A stretch of 64,000 nt of DNA from Amblyomma americanum (lineage: Eukaryota; Arthropoda; Arachnida; Ixodida; Ixodidae), in the NCBI RefSeq assembly GCF_052857255.1, contig NC_135504.1, positions 134,838,929-134,902,928 of the forward strand, given 5' to 3'. Position numbers and translations under genes: made by a program. Numbering within the stretch: position 1 is the first letter of the stretch; every line of letters begins with the position of its first letter. Below are positions 42,255 to 52,495 of this stretch, in pieces. Under the pieces are notes generated by a model. It was not told the origin of the DNA and searched no databases. It saw only the letters and a program-made list of their open reading frames with translations.

Positions 42255-42590
42255 ATCATCATCATCATCATTTATTGAACCCTTAAAGATCCCGTCAGGG
42301 ACATTACATAAGGGGGGGGGGGGGGGAAGACAGTGATGTGAAACGGTCACACAAAAGCATGTAAGTATAAAAAAGCATTTAAAAAAAATAACAAGAATAA
42401 CAAGTTTGACGTGAGATTAGCGTCAGGTGATTCAAATAGAACAGAATATACATGGCAAAGCAGTAGTATATAAATTACACATTAAAAAGTACGGAAATTA
42501 ATTAAGTGGGAAAACACTTGTGGGGGGGGGGGGGGTGTCACAATAATACAAGCAGTTCAAATTGCACGCAGAGCATCGCGAGGGAAGTAG

Positions 42591-45392
42591 CTATAGTTGG
42601 ATCAAGTGGTCTGTTATTAGCTGCCTAAATCTGGTGGGATTAGTTTCGATGACAACGGTTTCAGGAAGATTGTTCCATTCCTCTATGGCGATGGGAAGGA
42701 AAGATTTGTTGAAAGCGTTGGATGAACCATGCAACCGCTGAATGCTGAGGGAGTTGAATAATCGGCGAGATGAGCGTAAGGGAGTGGATAACAAAGTCTG
42801 GCGTAGTGCGGGGAAGTTAAAGTATAGTTTGTGGAAAAGACAAAGAATTGATACTTTTCTGCGGAATGCTAATGGTTCAAGGCCGAGAGACGATTTTAGG
42901 TTGGTGACGCTGTGTCGGGAGGAATACTGCGACGTTATGAAGCGCGCTGCCCGATTCTGGATAGCTTCGAGCAGTTGTATTAAGTAGACCTGGTGAGGGT
43001 TCCATATTGCTGAGGCATATTCCATTTTAGCGCGAATGAATGTTTCGTATGCTTGTTGTCTGATTGGTGCAGGGGACATTGATAGTGATCTTCGGATAAA
43101 GCCAAGAGCTCTGGAAGTGCTTGCGCAAAGTTTGATAATGTGATCTGACCATGTTAATTTGTTCGTTATTTCGACGCCAAGGTACCTGTAAGAATTCGTT
43201 ACTGACAGCGCCACAGAGTTCAGGGAGTACTGGAAATTAGTAATGGAACGTTTGCGTGATATGTGCATGCATTTACATTTCGAAATGTTAAGCTGCATGA
43301 GCCAGTCGGAGCACCATTTCTGTATTTTATTTAGGTCATCCTGTAATAATTCCTGGTCAGTGTTATCAGATATGCGGCGATAAATGACGCAATCATCCGC
43401 AAAAAGACGGACAGATGACGAGATTCCAGATGGCAGGTCGTTGATGAAGATTAGGAAGAGCAGCGGAGCAAGGACGGAACCCTGGGGTACACCGGAGATA
43501 ACTACGGTAGTTGCAGATACGTGATTAGCGATGACGGTGAACTGCGAGCGATTAGTCAAGAAGCAGCGAATCCAGGAAAAGACTAGAGGGTCGAGTGACA
43601 GGCATGCGAGTTTACAGATGAGACGTTGGTGAGGAACGCGATCAAATGCTTTAGAGAAATCTAGGTAAATGGCGTCTGTTTGAAATAAAGAATCTAGACT
43701 TAGATGAAGATCAGTTGTGAATTCGAAGAGTTGTGTTCCACATGAGAAGCCTGCCCTGAAACCATGCTGTTTGGGAAAGAAAAAAGAGTTTTTATCGAGG
43801 TGATCTGCAATATTGGAGTACAGTATATGCTCAAAGAGTTTACACGAGATGCATGTTAATGAAATAGGACGATAATTCGAGGGGTCAGAGCGGTCACCGG
43901 TCTTAAAAACGGGCACAACTTTGCTTGTTTTCCAATCGTCCGGAATTTGGCCGGTCTTTAGAGATTGGACGAAAATGAGCTGTAGGATTTGGCTAGACAA
44001 TTCTTTGGTTCCTTTGAGGATTTTGGCAGGTATGTTGTCGGGTCCTGGGGAAGTAGACGGCTTGAGATTTTCGATGAGCTTAGAAATTCCCTCAGATGAG
44101 ATGGTAACAGGTGGCATTGAATCAAAATTAAGTTGCGGTAAAGTAGTCCTGTTGTCCGGTGGTTCGTGGGTGAAGACTGAGGTGAAGTAGGAATTCATAG
44201 TATCAGAGCGTTCTGAAAGCGGAACGTGTGTGCCATCTTGTCTTCTCAAAGAAATGTTGTATGAGCTGTTTTTGTTGGGCGTTATCAGATTCCAGAATTT
44301 CTTTGGGTTAGAGCGCATTATGTCTAGGAGATCATGATTGTAGAATTTTCTTTTAGACGACCGTAATAACTGGGTGTATTCGCGAAGACTGGCGAAGTAT
44401 TTGTTCCATTTCACAGATGATGTAGAATTTTTGGCATTACGGAAGAGGCGTTTTTTCTTCCGCGATAATTTGCGCAAGGCATTCGAAAACCAAGGCTTAG
44501 TGGCGTCGCCGCGGATGCATATGAGTGGTACGTAAGCGTCAATGAGCGACAAAAGTTTGTGCTTAAAAAGGCGCCAGTTTTCATTAACGGATCTCGTAGA
44601 CATGGATAGGAGGAAAGCAGCGAAAAATTGATCGAGGTCGGAGTTCACACTCGCTAAGTCGGCATTACGATAATCGCGGATGTATTTGACGGATGGTTGG
44701 TGGGCGGAAATTTCAATGGTTAGGTCGAAAAACAAGAGACTGTGATCACTGAGTCCACTAGATTGCGAAAGTGATTGGATTAATTCTGGACTGGAGACAA
44801 GAATGAGGTCAAGGATGTTTGAGCCCCGTGTTGGCTCATGAACTGCTTGGAAGAGGTTGAATGTAAGGACGAGTTCAAGGAAGTCTTTAGATTGGCGAGA
44901 CGATGCTGTTAAAGCTTCCCAGTCGATATCCGGGTAGTTGAAATCGCCACAGAGTATAAAATTGGCGTGGGGAAGTCGAGAATGCAGGTCTTGAAGCACA
45001 CAGTGAAGGTCCGTAATGAAAGATTGATCTGTGTCAGGTGCTCGATAGCATGCAATTACTAGGTTGGTACGAGACGGAAGACAGATTTTAAGACATATTA
45101 TTTCGCTGCGGCAATTAATCTCGACTAGAGCGGATGGAATGTTAGATTTGACAAGAGCAAGAATGCCCCCTCCCCTGCGACCTATTCTATCTCGCCTGTA
45201 GAAATGAAAGGACCGGTTGTCTTGCAGCAGTTCTGCGTCTTGAATATCAGGTGTTAGCCAAGATTCGGTAAATACCGCAATGTCAGTGTTATGATCTTCA
45301 AGGACGGTTTCAACTATTTCTTTTTTTGGCAGGTAACTGCGTATGTTGGTCATCAGGACAGAAGTTTTCTGATAAGTTGTGGTAGGCCGCAA
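42591..45392 (-). CDS. CR1-type LINE ORF2: endonuclease and reverse transcriptase
   Basis: A 933-residue protein that nicks the target and copies the element RNA into the nick. The endonuclease (residues about 10-230) has NIRSYLPKK (N16), FTESWLTP (E43), ILCGDFNYPDIDW (D150, N152) and GLSDHSLLFF (D216, H217). The RT (about 430-770) has NLKPSTSPGPDNIPAKIL, KVVPVFKTGDRSDPSNYRP, YLDFSKAFDRVP (577-588), SGVPQGSVLAP (633-643) and catalytic FADD (664-667). After the thumb the C-terminal block reads RLHGSSNAFNKSFLPIAIEEWNNLP, shortened here to its key word EEWNNLP. No RNase H is present, as usual for CR1. No stops; all visible catalytic residues are kept. It starts 57 bp after the ORF1 stop, so translation by reinitiation is plausible. 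Confidence 0.93.
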   Translation of the reverse strand: MRPTTTYQKTSVLMTNIRSYLPKKEIVETVLEDHNTDIAVFTESWLTPDIQDAELLQDNRSFHFYRRDRIGRRGGGILALVKSNIPSALVEINCRSEIICLKICLPSRTNLVIACYRAPDTDQSFITDLHCVLQDLHSRLPHANFILCGDFNYPDIDWEALTASSRQSKDFLELVLTFNLFQAVHEPTRGSNILDLILVSSPELIQSLSQSSGLSDHSLLFFDLTIEISAHQPSVKYIRDYRNADLASVNSDLDQFFAAFLLSMSTRSVNENWRLFKHKLLSLIDAYVPLICIRGDATKPWFSNALRKLSRKKKRLFRNAKNSTSSVKWNKYFASLREYTQLLRSSKRKFYNHDLLDIMRSNPKKFWNLITPNKNSSYNISLRRQDGTHVPLSERSDTMNSYFTSVFTHEPPDNRTTLPQLNFDSMPPVTISSEGISKLIENLKPSTSPGPDNIPAKILKGTKELSSQILQLIFVQSLKTGQIPDDWKTSKVVPVFKTGDRSDPSNYRPISLTCISCKLFEHILYSNIADHLDKNSFFFPKQHGFRAGFSCGTQLFEFTTDLHLSLDSLFQTDAIYLDFSKAFDRVPHQRLICKLACLSLDPLVFSWIRCFLTNRSQFTVIANHVSATTVVISGVPQGSVLAPLLFLIFINDLPSGISSSVRLFADDCVIYRRISDNTDQELLQDDLNKIQKWCSDWLMQLNISKCKCMHISRKRSITNFQYSLNSVALSVTNSYRYLGVEITNKLTWSDHIIKLCASTSRALGFIRRSLSMSPAPIRQQAYETFIRAKMEYASAIWNPHQVYLIQLLEAIQNRAARFITSQYSSRHSVTNLKSSLGLEPLAFRRKVSILCLFHKLYFNFPALRQTLLSTPLRSSRRLFNSLSIQRLHGSSNAFNKSFLPIAIEEWNNLPETVVIETNPTRFRQLITDHLIQL

Positions 45393-45449
45393 GCGATTGG
45401 ATGGTTGAACCTGCTGTAAAAACGGGACACATGGCGCCTTGGCTAATCG

Positions 45450-46376
45450 CTATGGTTTAAGTTCTACAATGGAATCCGTTTCAGCGTTGAAAGTGAACTG
45501 CCTTTTGCCGATAAGTAACTTGTCGAAGCGGATCTTAAATGAGGCGTTGCTTTGTTGGCCGTAAGAAAAAAGTTTTTTCCTCGCTTGTCGAACTTTCGCG
45601 GAATAGTCCTCACGAACTGAGAATGAGGTGTCTTTAAGTTTATGCCCTGCAACAAGAATTCTTGATTTATCTTTAAAGTGTGCCAGTTTAACAATTATTG
45701 GGCGGTTTTTGTCTGTTTGGAAACGGCCCAGTCGGTGCGCGCGTTCGATGTCTTGGCTATCAATAGTAATGTCTAGGTGTTCGGAGCAGAAAGAAATAAT
45801 ATGTGCTTCAGACTGTGCCCAGCTTTCGCTGGGCTCATCCTGAAGACCGAGAAACAATAAGTTCGAGCGGCGCAAGCGGTTTTCAGCGTCGTCGCACTTG
45901 TTTGTTAATGCTTTTACGTTTGAAGTAAGTCTGGCCAAGTCGGTGTTATTTACAGATGCAGCAACATTTTTCGGATTAGATTCGACTGTTTTTTCCAGTG
46001 TTTCGACCCGCGCTGAAAGACGGCGGACCGAGTCTTCAATGTTTGTTTGAGCAGAACGGATCAAGGCAAGCTCTGCAATTACAGTGCTCTGAGAGGATTC
46101 AATGCGTGATATGGCTTCGGAAATTGATTCTAGAGACGGCGGAGCTTTGCTTTCGGTCGGGCCTGGGTTCAATTCGACGTCCCCAGATAACATGAGCAGA
46201 AGACAAGTCAGGTGGACGTTGAGGCAGAAGGGGCAAGCAATATACAGCAACCTTTTGCAACAGTCAATGGCGTCAATGGGGCACGACACCGCTAGCAAGA
46301 ACGGGTCACTAGAGCGGCAGGAAGCGGCACAGGGTGGATAACTAACCTGCAGTAGGTGAAGAAAGGGCGATTGCAT
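45450..46376 (-). CDS. CR1-type LINE ORF1 with 2A skipping motif, coiled coil and RRM-like domain
   Basis: The RNA-binding ORF1 protein of the element. I start it at the Met at 46,376, the first ATG after the last full monomer, giving 308 codons. The frame is open further upstream through the monomers to 46,964. Residues about 30-62 are Cys-rich and hydrophobic, ending LLLMLSGDVELNPGP, a perfect match to the 2A consensus D-(V/I)-E-x-N-P-G-P. After it comes a Ser/Pro linker, a coiled coil (SISEAISRIESSQSTVIAE to VETLEKTVES) and an L1-ORF1/transposase-22-like RRM (RRSNLLFLGLQDEPSE, IERAHRLGR, PIIVKLAHFKDKSRIL), with the basic C-terminal domain after it. Translation would release the hydrophobic leader from a Pro-initiated nucleic-acid-binding part. 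Confidence 0.88.
   Translation of the reverse strand: MQSPFLHLLQVSYPPCAASCRSSDPFLLAVSCPIDAIDCCKRLLYIACPFCLNVHLTCLLLMLSGDVELNPGPTESKAPPSLESISEAISRIESSQSTVIAELALIRSAQTNIEDSVRRLSARVETLEKTVESNPKNVAASVNNTDLARLTSNVKALTNKCDDAENRLRRSNLLFLGLQDEPSESWAQSEAHIISFCSEHLDITIDSQDIERAHRLGRFQTDKNRPIIVKLAHFKDKSRILVAGHKLKDTSFSVREDYSAKVRQARKKLFSYGQQSNASFKIRFDKLLIGKRQFTFNAETDSIVELKP
46158..46184 (-). other. 2A (ribosome-skipping) motif in ORF1
   Basis: Codes for GDVELNPGP, preceded by LTCLLLMLS. In 2A peptides the ribosome fails to join the last Gly and Pro, here the codons at 46,161-46,163 and 46,158-46,160, giving two proteins from one frame. 2A-like motifs are known in ORF1 of some CR1 and trypanosome LINEs. 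Activity in this copy is inferred from the perfect consensus only. Confidence 0.85.
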
Positions 46377-46993
46377 GACGAGTTCCGATGCGGTGGCGTG
46401 CCCCAAATGGCCCCAGCAATACAGCGGCTTATGTAGGTGGCGGGTTCCGGTGTTCGTGCCCGGTTGCCAGATGACGGGCTGGTCCACCGCTGCAAGCAGC
46501 GGATGCAGGTCAGGGTGGTCGTTGTCGAAGAAGTCGTTGTCGGCAGGCAGCCAGGAGGACTCGGTAGCGTCATGCGTCGCGAAAAAGCCGGAGCTTTCGG
46601 CGCTGATACTTGAAGTGGCGGGAAGCCATATCAGGATAGCCTGCAGTAGGTGAAGAAAGGGCGATTGCATGACGAGTTCCGATGCGGTGGCGTGCCCCAA
46701 ATGGCCCCAGCAATACAGCGGCTTATGTAGGTGGCGGGTTCCGGTGTTCGTGCCCGGTTGCCAGATGACGGGCTGGTCCACCGCTGCAAGCAGCGGATGC
46801 AGGTCAGGGTGGTCGTTGTCGAAGAAGTCGTTGTCGGCAGGCAGCCAGGAGGACTCGGTAGCGTCATGCGTCGCGAAAAAGCCTGAGCTTTCGGCGCTGA
46901 TACTTGAAGTGGCGGGAAGCCATATCAGGATAGCCTGCAGTAGGTGAAGAAAGGGCGATTGCATGACGAGTTCCGATGCGGTGGCGTGCCCCC
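46347..46993 (-). repeat. 294-bp tandem 5' monomers of the CR1 LINE (2.2 copies)
   Basis: Unit 1 is 46,347-46,640, unit 2 is 46,641-46,934, and a partial unit 3 is 46,935-46,993. I see one base difference between units 1 and 2 (CCGGAG against CCTGAG). The step is 98 codons, so the ORF1 frame runs unbroken through all units, each beginning MQSPFLHLLQ. The position just upstream of ORF1 resembles monomer promoters known in some mammalian L1 families. The third unit is cut where host Gypsy sequence resumes. Confidence 0.92.
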
Positions 46994-47936
46994 TGTGCTC
47001 TCAGGACTCAAGTGGCAAACATGCCTGGTGTATCGTGACGACGTGATTGTGTTTTAGGCCACCTTCGAGGAGCATCTACGCCGTTTGCTAGCTGTCTTTC
47101 AGGCCATAAGATCTCCGGGCCTCACACTAAAACCCGAGAAGAGGCAGTTCAGTTACGAGGAGCGGCAATTCTTAGGACACGTCGTTAGGCATGAAGGTGT
47201 CCGGCCTGATCCCGAAAAGCTATCCGCAGTCGCCAAGTTCCCTACACCTACGGACAAAAAGACGTTGCGGCGCTTCCTGGGGCTTTGCGACTATTACCGT
47301 CGTTTTATTGGTGGCTTCCCACGAATTGCCTGGCCATTAACTTCGCTGACACTGGGCACCAAGCTTGTAAAAAACTCCGGAGACGTCTACAGACGCCACC
47401 TGTCCTGGAGCACTATGATGACGACGCCCCTGCCCGGCTTCATACCGATGCGAGCAGTGTGGGGTTAGGTGCTGTATTGATTCAGTGCCAGGATGGTGTA
47501 TGAAAAGTGATTGCTTATGCCAGCTGGACTCTGTCTAAAGCAGAAGCGAACTACTCGGAAATAGAAAAAGAATGCCTTGCAGTGGCGGTTATAAAATACC
47601 GCCCTTACTTGTAACTAGCCCCTTTCAAGTCGTTAGCGAACATACCTCTCCCGTTGTTGGCTGACGAACCTGAAGGACCTTTCAGGGAGACTAGCGCGTT
47701 GGAGCCTTCGGATACAAGAGTCGACATGACGGTTATTTACAAATCCGGAAAGAAGCGTGCGGACGCCCACTGCCTTTTGCGAGCACCGGTCGAACCCTCC
47801 ACTAAGACCGATGAAGACACTGCTTTGTTAGGAGTCATCGATGACGCAACTCTTTCCCAACAAAAGAGAGACGACTAGGAATTGCTCCCTTTCATTGATT
47901 TCTTGGAGAAGCGAACTACGGCTGTGGCTAAGATTT
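46994..47936 (+). pseudogene. Gypsy relic B, RT end and RNase H
   Basis: Resumes the RT interrupted at 42,254. It reads VLSGLKWQTCLVYRDDVIVF, in which the catalytic YLDD has become YRDD and is followed by a TAG. Then come HLRRLLAVFQAIRSPGLTLK, QFLGHVVRHEGVRPDPEKL and RRFLGLCDYYRRFIGGFPR. RNase H pieces follow in other frames: FHTDASSVGLGAVL (about 47,440-47,480), then IVYASWTL-like and [13 protein letters not shown] segments. The exit block YKSGKKRADAHCLLRAP is near 47,740-47,790. It is interrupted again at 47,936 by another insertion with a 9-bp duplication. Confidence 0.82.
47928..47936. repeat. Target-site duplication of the 47.9-52.5 kb insertion, left
   Basis: CTAAGATTT, repeated exactly at 52,510-52,518 where the Gypsy sequence resumes. 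Confidence 0.7.
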
Positions 47937-48740
47937 ATTATAATTATTATTATTAGCCTATCAAAAGATGGCACATACCCACACTGGTGGATGGGCCCAG
48001 AATCGGGAGACTATTCACCTGTATTCAGGTAATTAAAATGAAAAGCACGCGGGAGAGCAACACCGGAGGATTCTTCCTCGTGAACAAAAAAGGGATAAAA
48101 GTTGTTAGTTCAAAACTAGTAATTAAAATCAATCAATCGATCAATCTTTATTTTTCGGTGCCCAGGAACAACCCAAAGGTCTTGGTGCTGGTACACCATT
48201 CACAAGTAAGACATGTAAATTTATTTCACTACAAAGGAAGACACTCAGGGGAGGTAATGCAGCAGTCAAGGCGATAGAAAAAAAAAAGACATATAAACTA
48301 GGCGTGACAGCAAGCATGAAGCAAAAAAGCGAAAACAAGAAAACAGCGAGAACAGCGGTAAATGAAAACAGCTAGAACAGGCAACAGACATATAAATAAC
48401 TAATGAAACAATAAACAAAGAGAATGAACGACCGATAACAGCCAAGTACAGCATATAGCAAAATACAAACAAGAATAAAGCCAATCCTAATATGAACGAA
48501 TATGAAACCTCTGAAATACAAGCTAGAAATACAATCATACACAATAAGAAACGTAATTAGTGAACGCGTTACAGACAATCAGGCGTGAGTATACAGTATT
48601 AAAGAAATAATATTAATGAAAACAAGTACACGTGATGAACAATTAAGGAGAGGAAAAACAATATAATACCGGTGCAAACGCACAAGTGTAGTCAAGACAA
48701 AATGCATGAAAGGGGAAGTTATGTATGAGAAAAAGAGTGC

Positions 48741-51559
48741 TCAAAGTGGAACGTCACGGACATCCAATATAAAGGAAGGGAGAGAATTTTCGAATATATC
48801 AAGGTGAGGACAAAGAGAATTAAACAACTTTTGCATTCTGTCCAGAGGGGAGAGGGAGTGCAGGAGCGCAGAAACTTGGAATGGTCTGAATTCCCTTATG
48901 CTCTTTCGCGGTACACGCAAAAGGATGCGCGCTAGGAGCTGAGGGCATAGAATGTGACCATGAAGAAGTTTATACAAGAAAATTATATCTGCCCTCACGC
49001 GACGGCAGCTAAGAGAAGGAAGCTGCAGTGAGTTACTCCGTCTGAGACGAGAGCTGGAATTTTGCAAGAAAACCGTTGTTGAAATACGCGTAAAAACTTT
49101 AGCTGAACTCTGTCGATTTTTTCACAGTCTGACTGGCAAGTGCTGCTCCAAACAACAGACGCATATTCCAAAAGCGGCAAGCATATGGAAAGGTAGAGCT
49201 TTAAGAAAGGAAGTGGGGCTCGAAACTCTCTCGAAAGCCTGCAGATGAAGCCGAGTGCACGCATAGCCCGTAGAGCAATGCGTTTTGTATGAGAGGAGAA
49301 GCTGAGGCTACGGTCGACAAGTACGCCGAGGTCATTAATTTCATCAACCCTGGGCAGCGGCCTACCATTCACAGAATAAGAGTAGAGAAGACTGTGCGTT
49401 TTACGCGTAAATGAGACAACCTTGGTTTTAGATGAATTGAGAGTGAGCCCACTCTTTAAGCACCAATCAGAGAAGGCGGATATGTCCGATTGCAATGACA
49501 AGCAATCGTGAAGAGTATCTATTGCCTTGAACATTTTTACATCGTCCGCATAAAGGAGAAACGAGGAGTTTTTGACCACGGAGGAAACGTCATTGATAAA
49601 AACAGAGAAAAGAAGCGGGCCTAATACCGAGCCCCGAGGAACTCCGCTGGTTGGAGTGTAAACAAATGAGGTCTGTCCATTTACACTGACAAAGCAGGAC
49701 CGATCAAGAAGATAGTTGCGTAGGAGGGCTACAATTGAAACGTCGATCTCAAACAGCAGAAGCTTTTGAAGAAGTAATGAGTGAGTAACAACGTCGAAAG
49801 CTTTGCTCAAATCACAGTACACAGCGTCTACCTGACTCCTCTGAAGGACTTCAGCTGATGTATACGTCATAAAAGTCACAAGGTTAGTTGTAGTAGAACG
49901 ACCTTTTATGAAACCATGCTGATTATGAATGATTACATTTTTGAGGTGGAAGGAAAGTACTTTGTGCAAAGCTAATTCAAAAAGCTTAGAGGTTGCACAA
50001 AGAAGAGAAATGGGGCGGTAGTTCGAAACATCAGATTTGTTTCCTGATTTGAAGACAGGGAAAACACGCGCCGTTTTCCACACGCGGGGAAAGGCAGAAT
50101 TTTTCAAACAGTTATTAAATATCGTGGTTAAAACAGGGACGAAGGTACTATTGAAGGCTTTTATTATGGCGGCTGGAATGCCATCAGGTCCAGGGGATAA
50201 AGATGGTTTCAAACACTTAAGACTCTCACTTACTAACTTCTCGTCGAGAAGAACGGAATTATGTGCACCAGATGGAAGGCACACGGAGTCGAAAAGTGGA
50301 GATTTGTACACGGAGGAAAAGTGTTGAGCAAAGCCGTCAGCGACATTCCGAATTTCATTCCCATGAGAGTCAACTAAGTGAATATGACTATCAGATTTAT
50401 TCGAACGCTTGCGAACGTATCGCCAGAATTCAGTAGGACGATTAGAGGCACTGTTCTCTAAATAATCAAGGTAGGACTGATGATCCCGCTTGTACAGGCG
50501 TTTGCAAAGGGAACGCAAGCGGCGAAATTCATCTGCCCATGTATCCAGCCCAGGGCGTTTCGCTTTATGGTGGGCCCGCTCCTTAAGTTTCAGCGCTGTT
50601 CTAAGTTCCTTGGAAAACCAGAACGGAAACTTGCTGCGAGTAGGAGTGTGCATAGGTATGTACTGGCGCATACCATTGAGAACTATTTCAGTGAAGCGAC
50701 TGACTTGTTCGTCAACATCGCTGATTTCGCTTAAAACGGACCAGTCGACAGAAGAGAAGAAACCGAAGAGACCAACATAGTCGCCAAGTGCGTAAGCCAA
50801 ACGGGGGGAATTCCCCGCACGATTTGAATTAGCAGAAGGTGGGACAGAAACCGAAGCCGTTATTAGAATTGGAGGATGAAATTTGTCACAGCGAGTAAGT
50901 GAGATGTCAGATGACGAGACTCGAACATTTTCAAAATTAGATAAACAAATGTCAAGAACATTACCACAACAGTTTTCAATTAAATTGTGTTGCTGCAAGG
51001 TGTTAAAAGCTATTAAATCTAAAAGCCGGTTGCACTTACTAACTACATAATGATTGTTGTGTGAATATGTAAAGGTATTCCAGTTAATACCTGGAGTATT
51101 AAAATCCCCTAAAATGAGTAGTTTGTGTTTGGTATGAGAAGTGATAACATATTCGATAGAATGTAGTACATCATCGTAGGCAGGAGGAGGAAGATTAGGA
51201 GAAATGTACAAAGGTGCCAATAAAAGTTTTTGATGTCGATTTAAAGTGAGCTCTAACCAGACAGATTATTCGATGGTTTCCATGTCGGAACGCCGAACGC
51301 ACCGCACAGAACTGTCAATAGCAATGAGCACTCCCCCTCCCTTTTGTTTAGAAACTGATTCAGGGCGGTCACATCGAAAAACAAAATAGTTATTAGGAAA
51401 GAAGTCACCTGAGTTAACTTCGCTAGACAGCCAGGTCTCAGTAATTACAACAGCCGAATAACAAGAGGCTAATACATTGGAAAAAAATACAGGTCCCTTA
51501 GTCCGAAGACCTCGGTCATTTTGGTAATATATATCCAAGTTAGGGTTGACTGCGATCAA
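48741..51559 (-). pseudogene. Jockey/CR1-superfamily LINE ORF2: endonuclease and RT (one stop, one frameshift)
   Basis: Nearly intact. Endonuclease: LDIYYQNDRGLRTK (catalytic Asn), VVITETWLSSEV (Glu) and KLLILGDFNTPGINW, then DISLTRCDKFHPPIL in place of the usual SDH. RT: CLKPSLSPGPDGIPAAIIKA, VFPVFKSGNKSDVSNYRPIS, VYCDLSKAFDVV, SGVPRGSVLGPLLFSVFIND and catalytic FLLYADDVKMF. The thumb has INDLGVLVDRSLSF. A single in-frame TAA at 51,264-51,266 splits the endonuclease. A shift near 49,050 separates the last ~100 residues (48,741-49,067, RLRRSNSLQLPSLSCRRVRA). No RNase H. The Arg in VPRG replaces the usual Gln. Confidence 0.88.
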
Positions 51560-52385
51560 CCGTCAGCTCGGATGGATGCAACATACCATTCAGGAGCTTT
51601 CCACGAAAAGCCTTGAAGATGCAGCCCGTAGGCCACATCGAAGGGTCAACAAGCTGATCGTAAAATTCCGCGCTGACTGTGAGGTAGAAGGACGAGTAAG
51701 AGTCATATTTCGTTTTCAACTGCCGGCAGGAAAAGGGGGGTGACGTTCACGGACTTCTGATGGTTCGTCAGATCAGCCGACGTTGTCTCAGGGCACAGCT
51801 TGGAGACGAAAATAGCCTTCGGGCGCTTCTGAGGTCTGGCGATGTTCAGACTGGATGAGCTCGACGAGCCAGTGATGGCTGGGCTTCAGTGTTTCTTCTG
51901 CGCCTCAGGCGAATTAACTATAAGTGGGGGAACAGATACAGATGTCCGGCAGGTGGCCAAATCAACGGGTGCCATCCCACAGTGAAGGGCAGCAGAGTAG
52001 CTCTTGGATGGCTGGAACATACGGGAAGGACTGCTCGCGGACAGGGGCTCGACGAAAGGCGGATCACGCTGCGATGAAGCAGGGCACCTCGCAAGCTCCT
52101 CGCGTAGGTTGCGAACGTCAGCCCACAGAGAGGCAACGACCTCGGCCTGGAGATCGAGCGCCCGCGAACTGTCACCACGAAAGTGCTCATTCTACTCCCG
52201 CAGCTGGGCGACCTCGTCGCTCAGAAACGAGATTCCCTCAAGTGAGTCGAGGAGGAGAGCCCGAAGCGAGGCAAGCGCACCGTCAGGTTCGCCCGTCGGG
52301 GAGGAAGTGAGGGAACCGGTCGGGTCGGTCAGGGGATGGGGCTGGTGGGCCGTGGAAGAAAGGAATGCAGCCGCAGCTCTTGAAG
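51560..52385 (-). pseudogene. ORF1 remnant of the same LINE
   Basis: The minus strand reads, across several shifts, LASLRALLLDSLEGISFLSD (coiled-coil-like), VASLWADVRNLREELARC, then a segment reading RPQKRPKAIFVSKLCPETTS. The last resembles the start of an RRM-like ORF1 domain. Stops interrupt every frame. It is cut at the AAT microsatellite. Confidence 0.5.
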
Positions 52386-52388
52386 TCC

Positions 52389-52412
52389 ATAATAATAATA
52401 ATAATAATAATA

Positions 52413-52494
<82 letters not shown>

Positions 52495-52495
52495 G
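52389..52495. repeat. AAT microsatellite, about 107 bp
   Basis: About 35 AAT/ATA units with one G interruption near 52,417. It produces a meaningless Asn-repeat frame on one strand and an Ile-repeat frame on the other. It lies at the 5' edge of the LINE insertion. Confidence 0.95.

Larger units (their letters stand above)
42255..46993 (-). mobile_element. CR1-type LINE, apparently intact, with 2A-bearing ORF1 and 5' monomers
   Basis: A non-LTR element inserted in the RT of Gypsy relic B. The 3' end on the left has an ATGATG repeat tail (42,256-42,273), then a 3' untranslated region with two long G-runs (42,312-42,326 and 42,522-42,535). An open 933-codon ORF2 and an open ORF1 are separated by only 57 bp. 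The 5' end is made of 294-bp direct repeats (two full, one partial). No clear target duplication is visible; about seven bases of the host RT (a Met-Asp region) seem to be missing. With both ORFs open and the monomers nearly identical, this is the best candidate in the window for a recently active autonomous LINE. Confidence 0.92.

Noticed and set aside
46102..46947. Repeated 92-codon plus-strand frames over the CR1 monomers
   Set aside because: Antisense shadows of the monomers; the minus-strand frame connects to ORF1 and has the recognisable domains.
42255..46993. Target-site duplication of the CR1 LINE
   Set aside because: The flanks (GGCTT on the left, CTGTGCTC on the right) do not match; a few host bases seem deleted instead.
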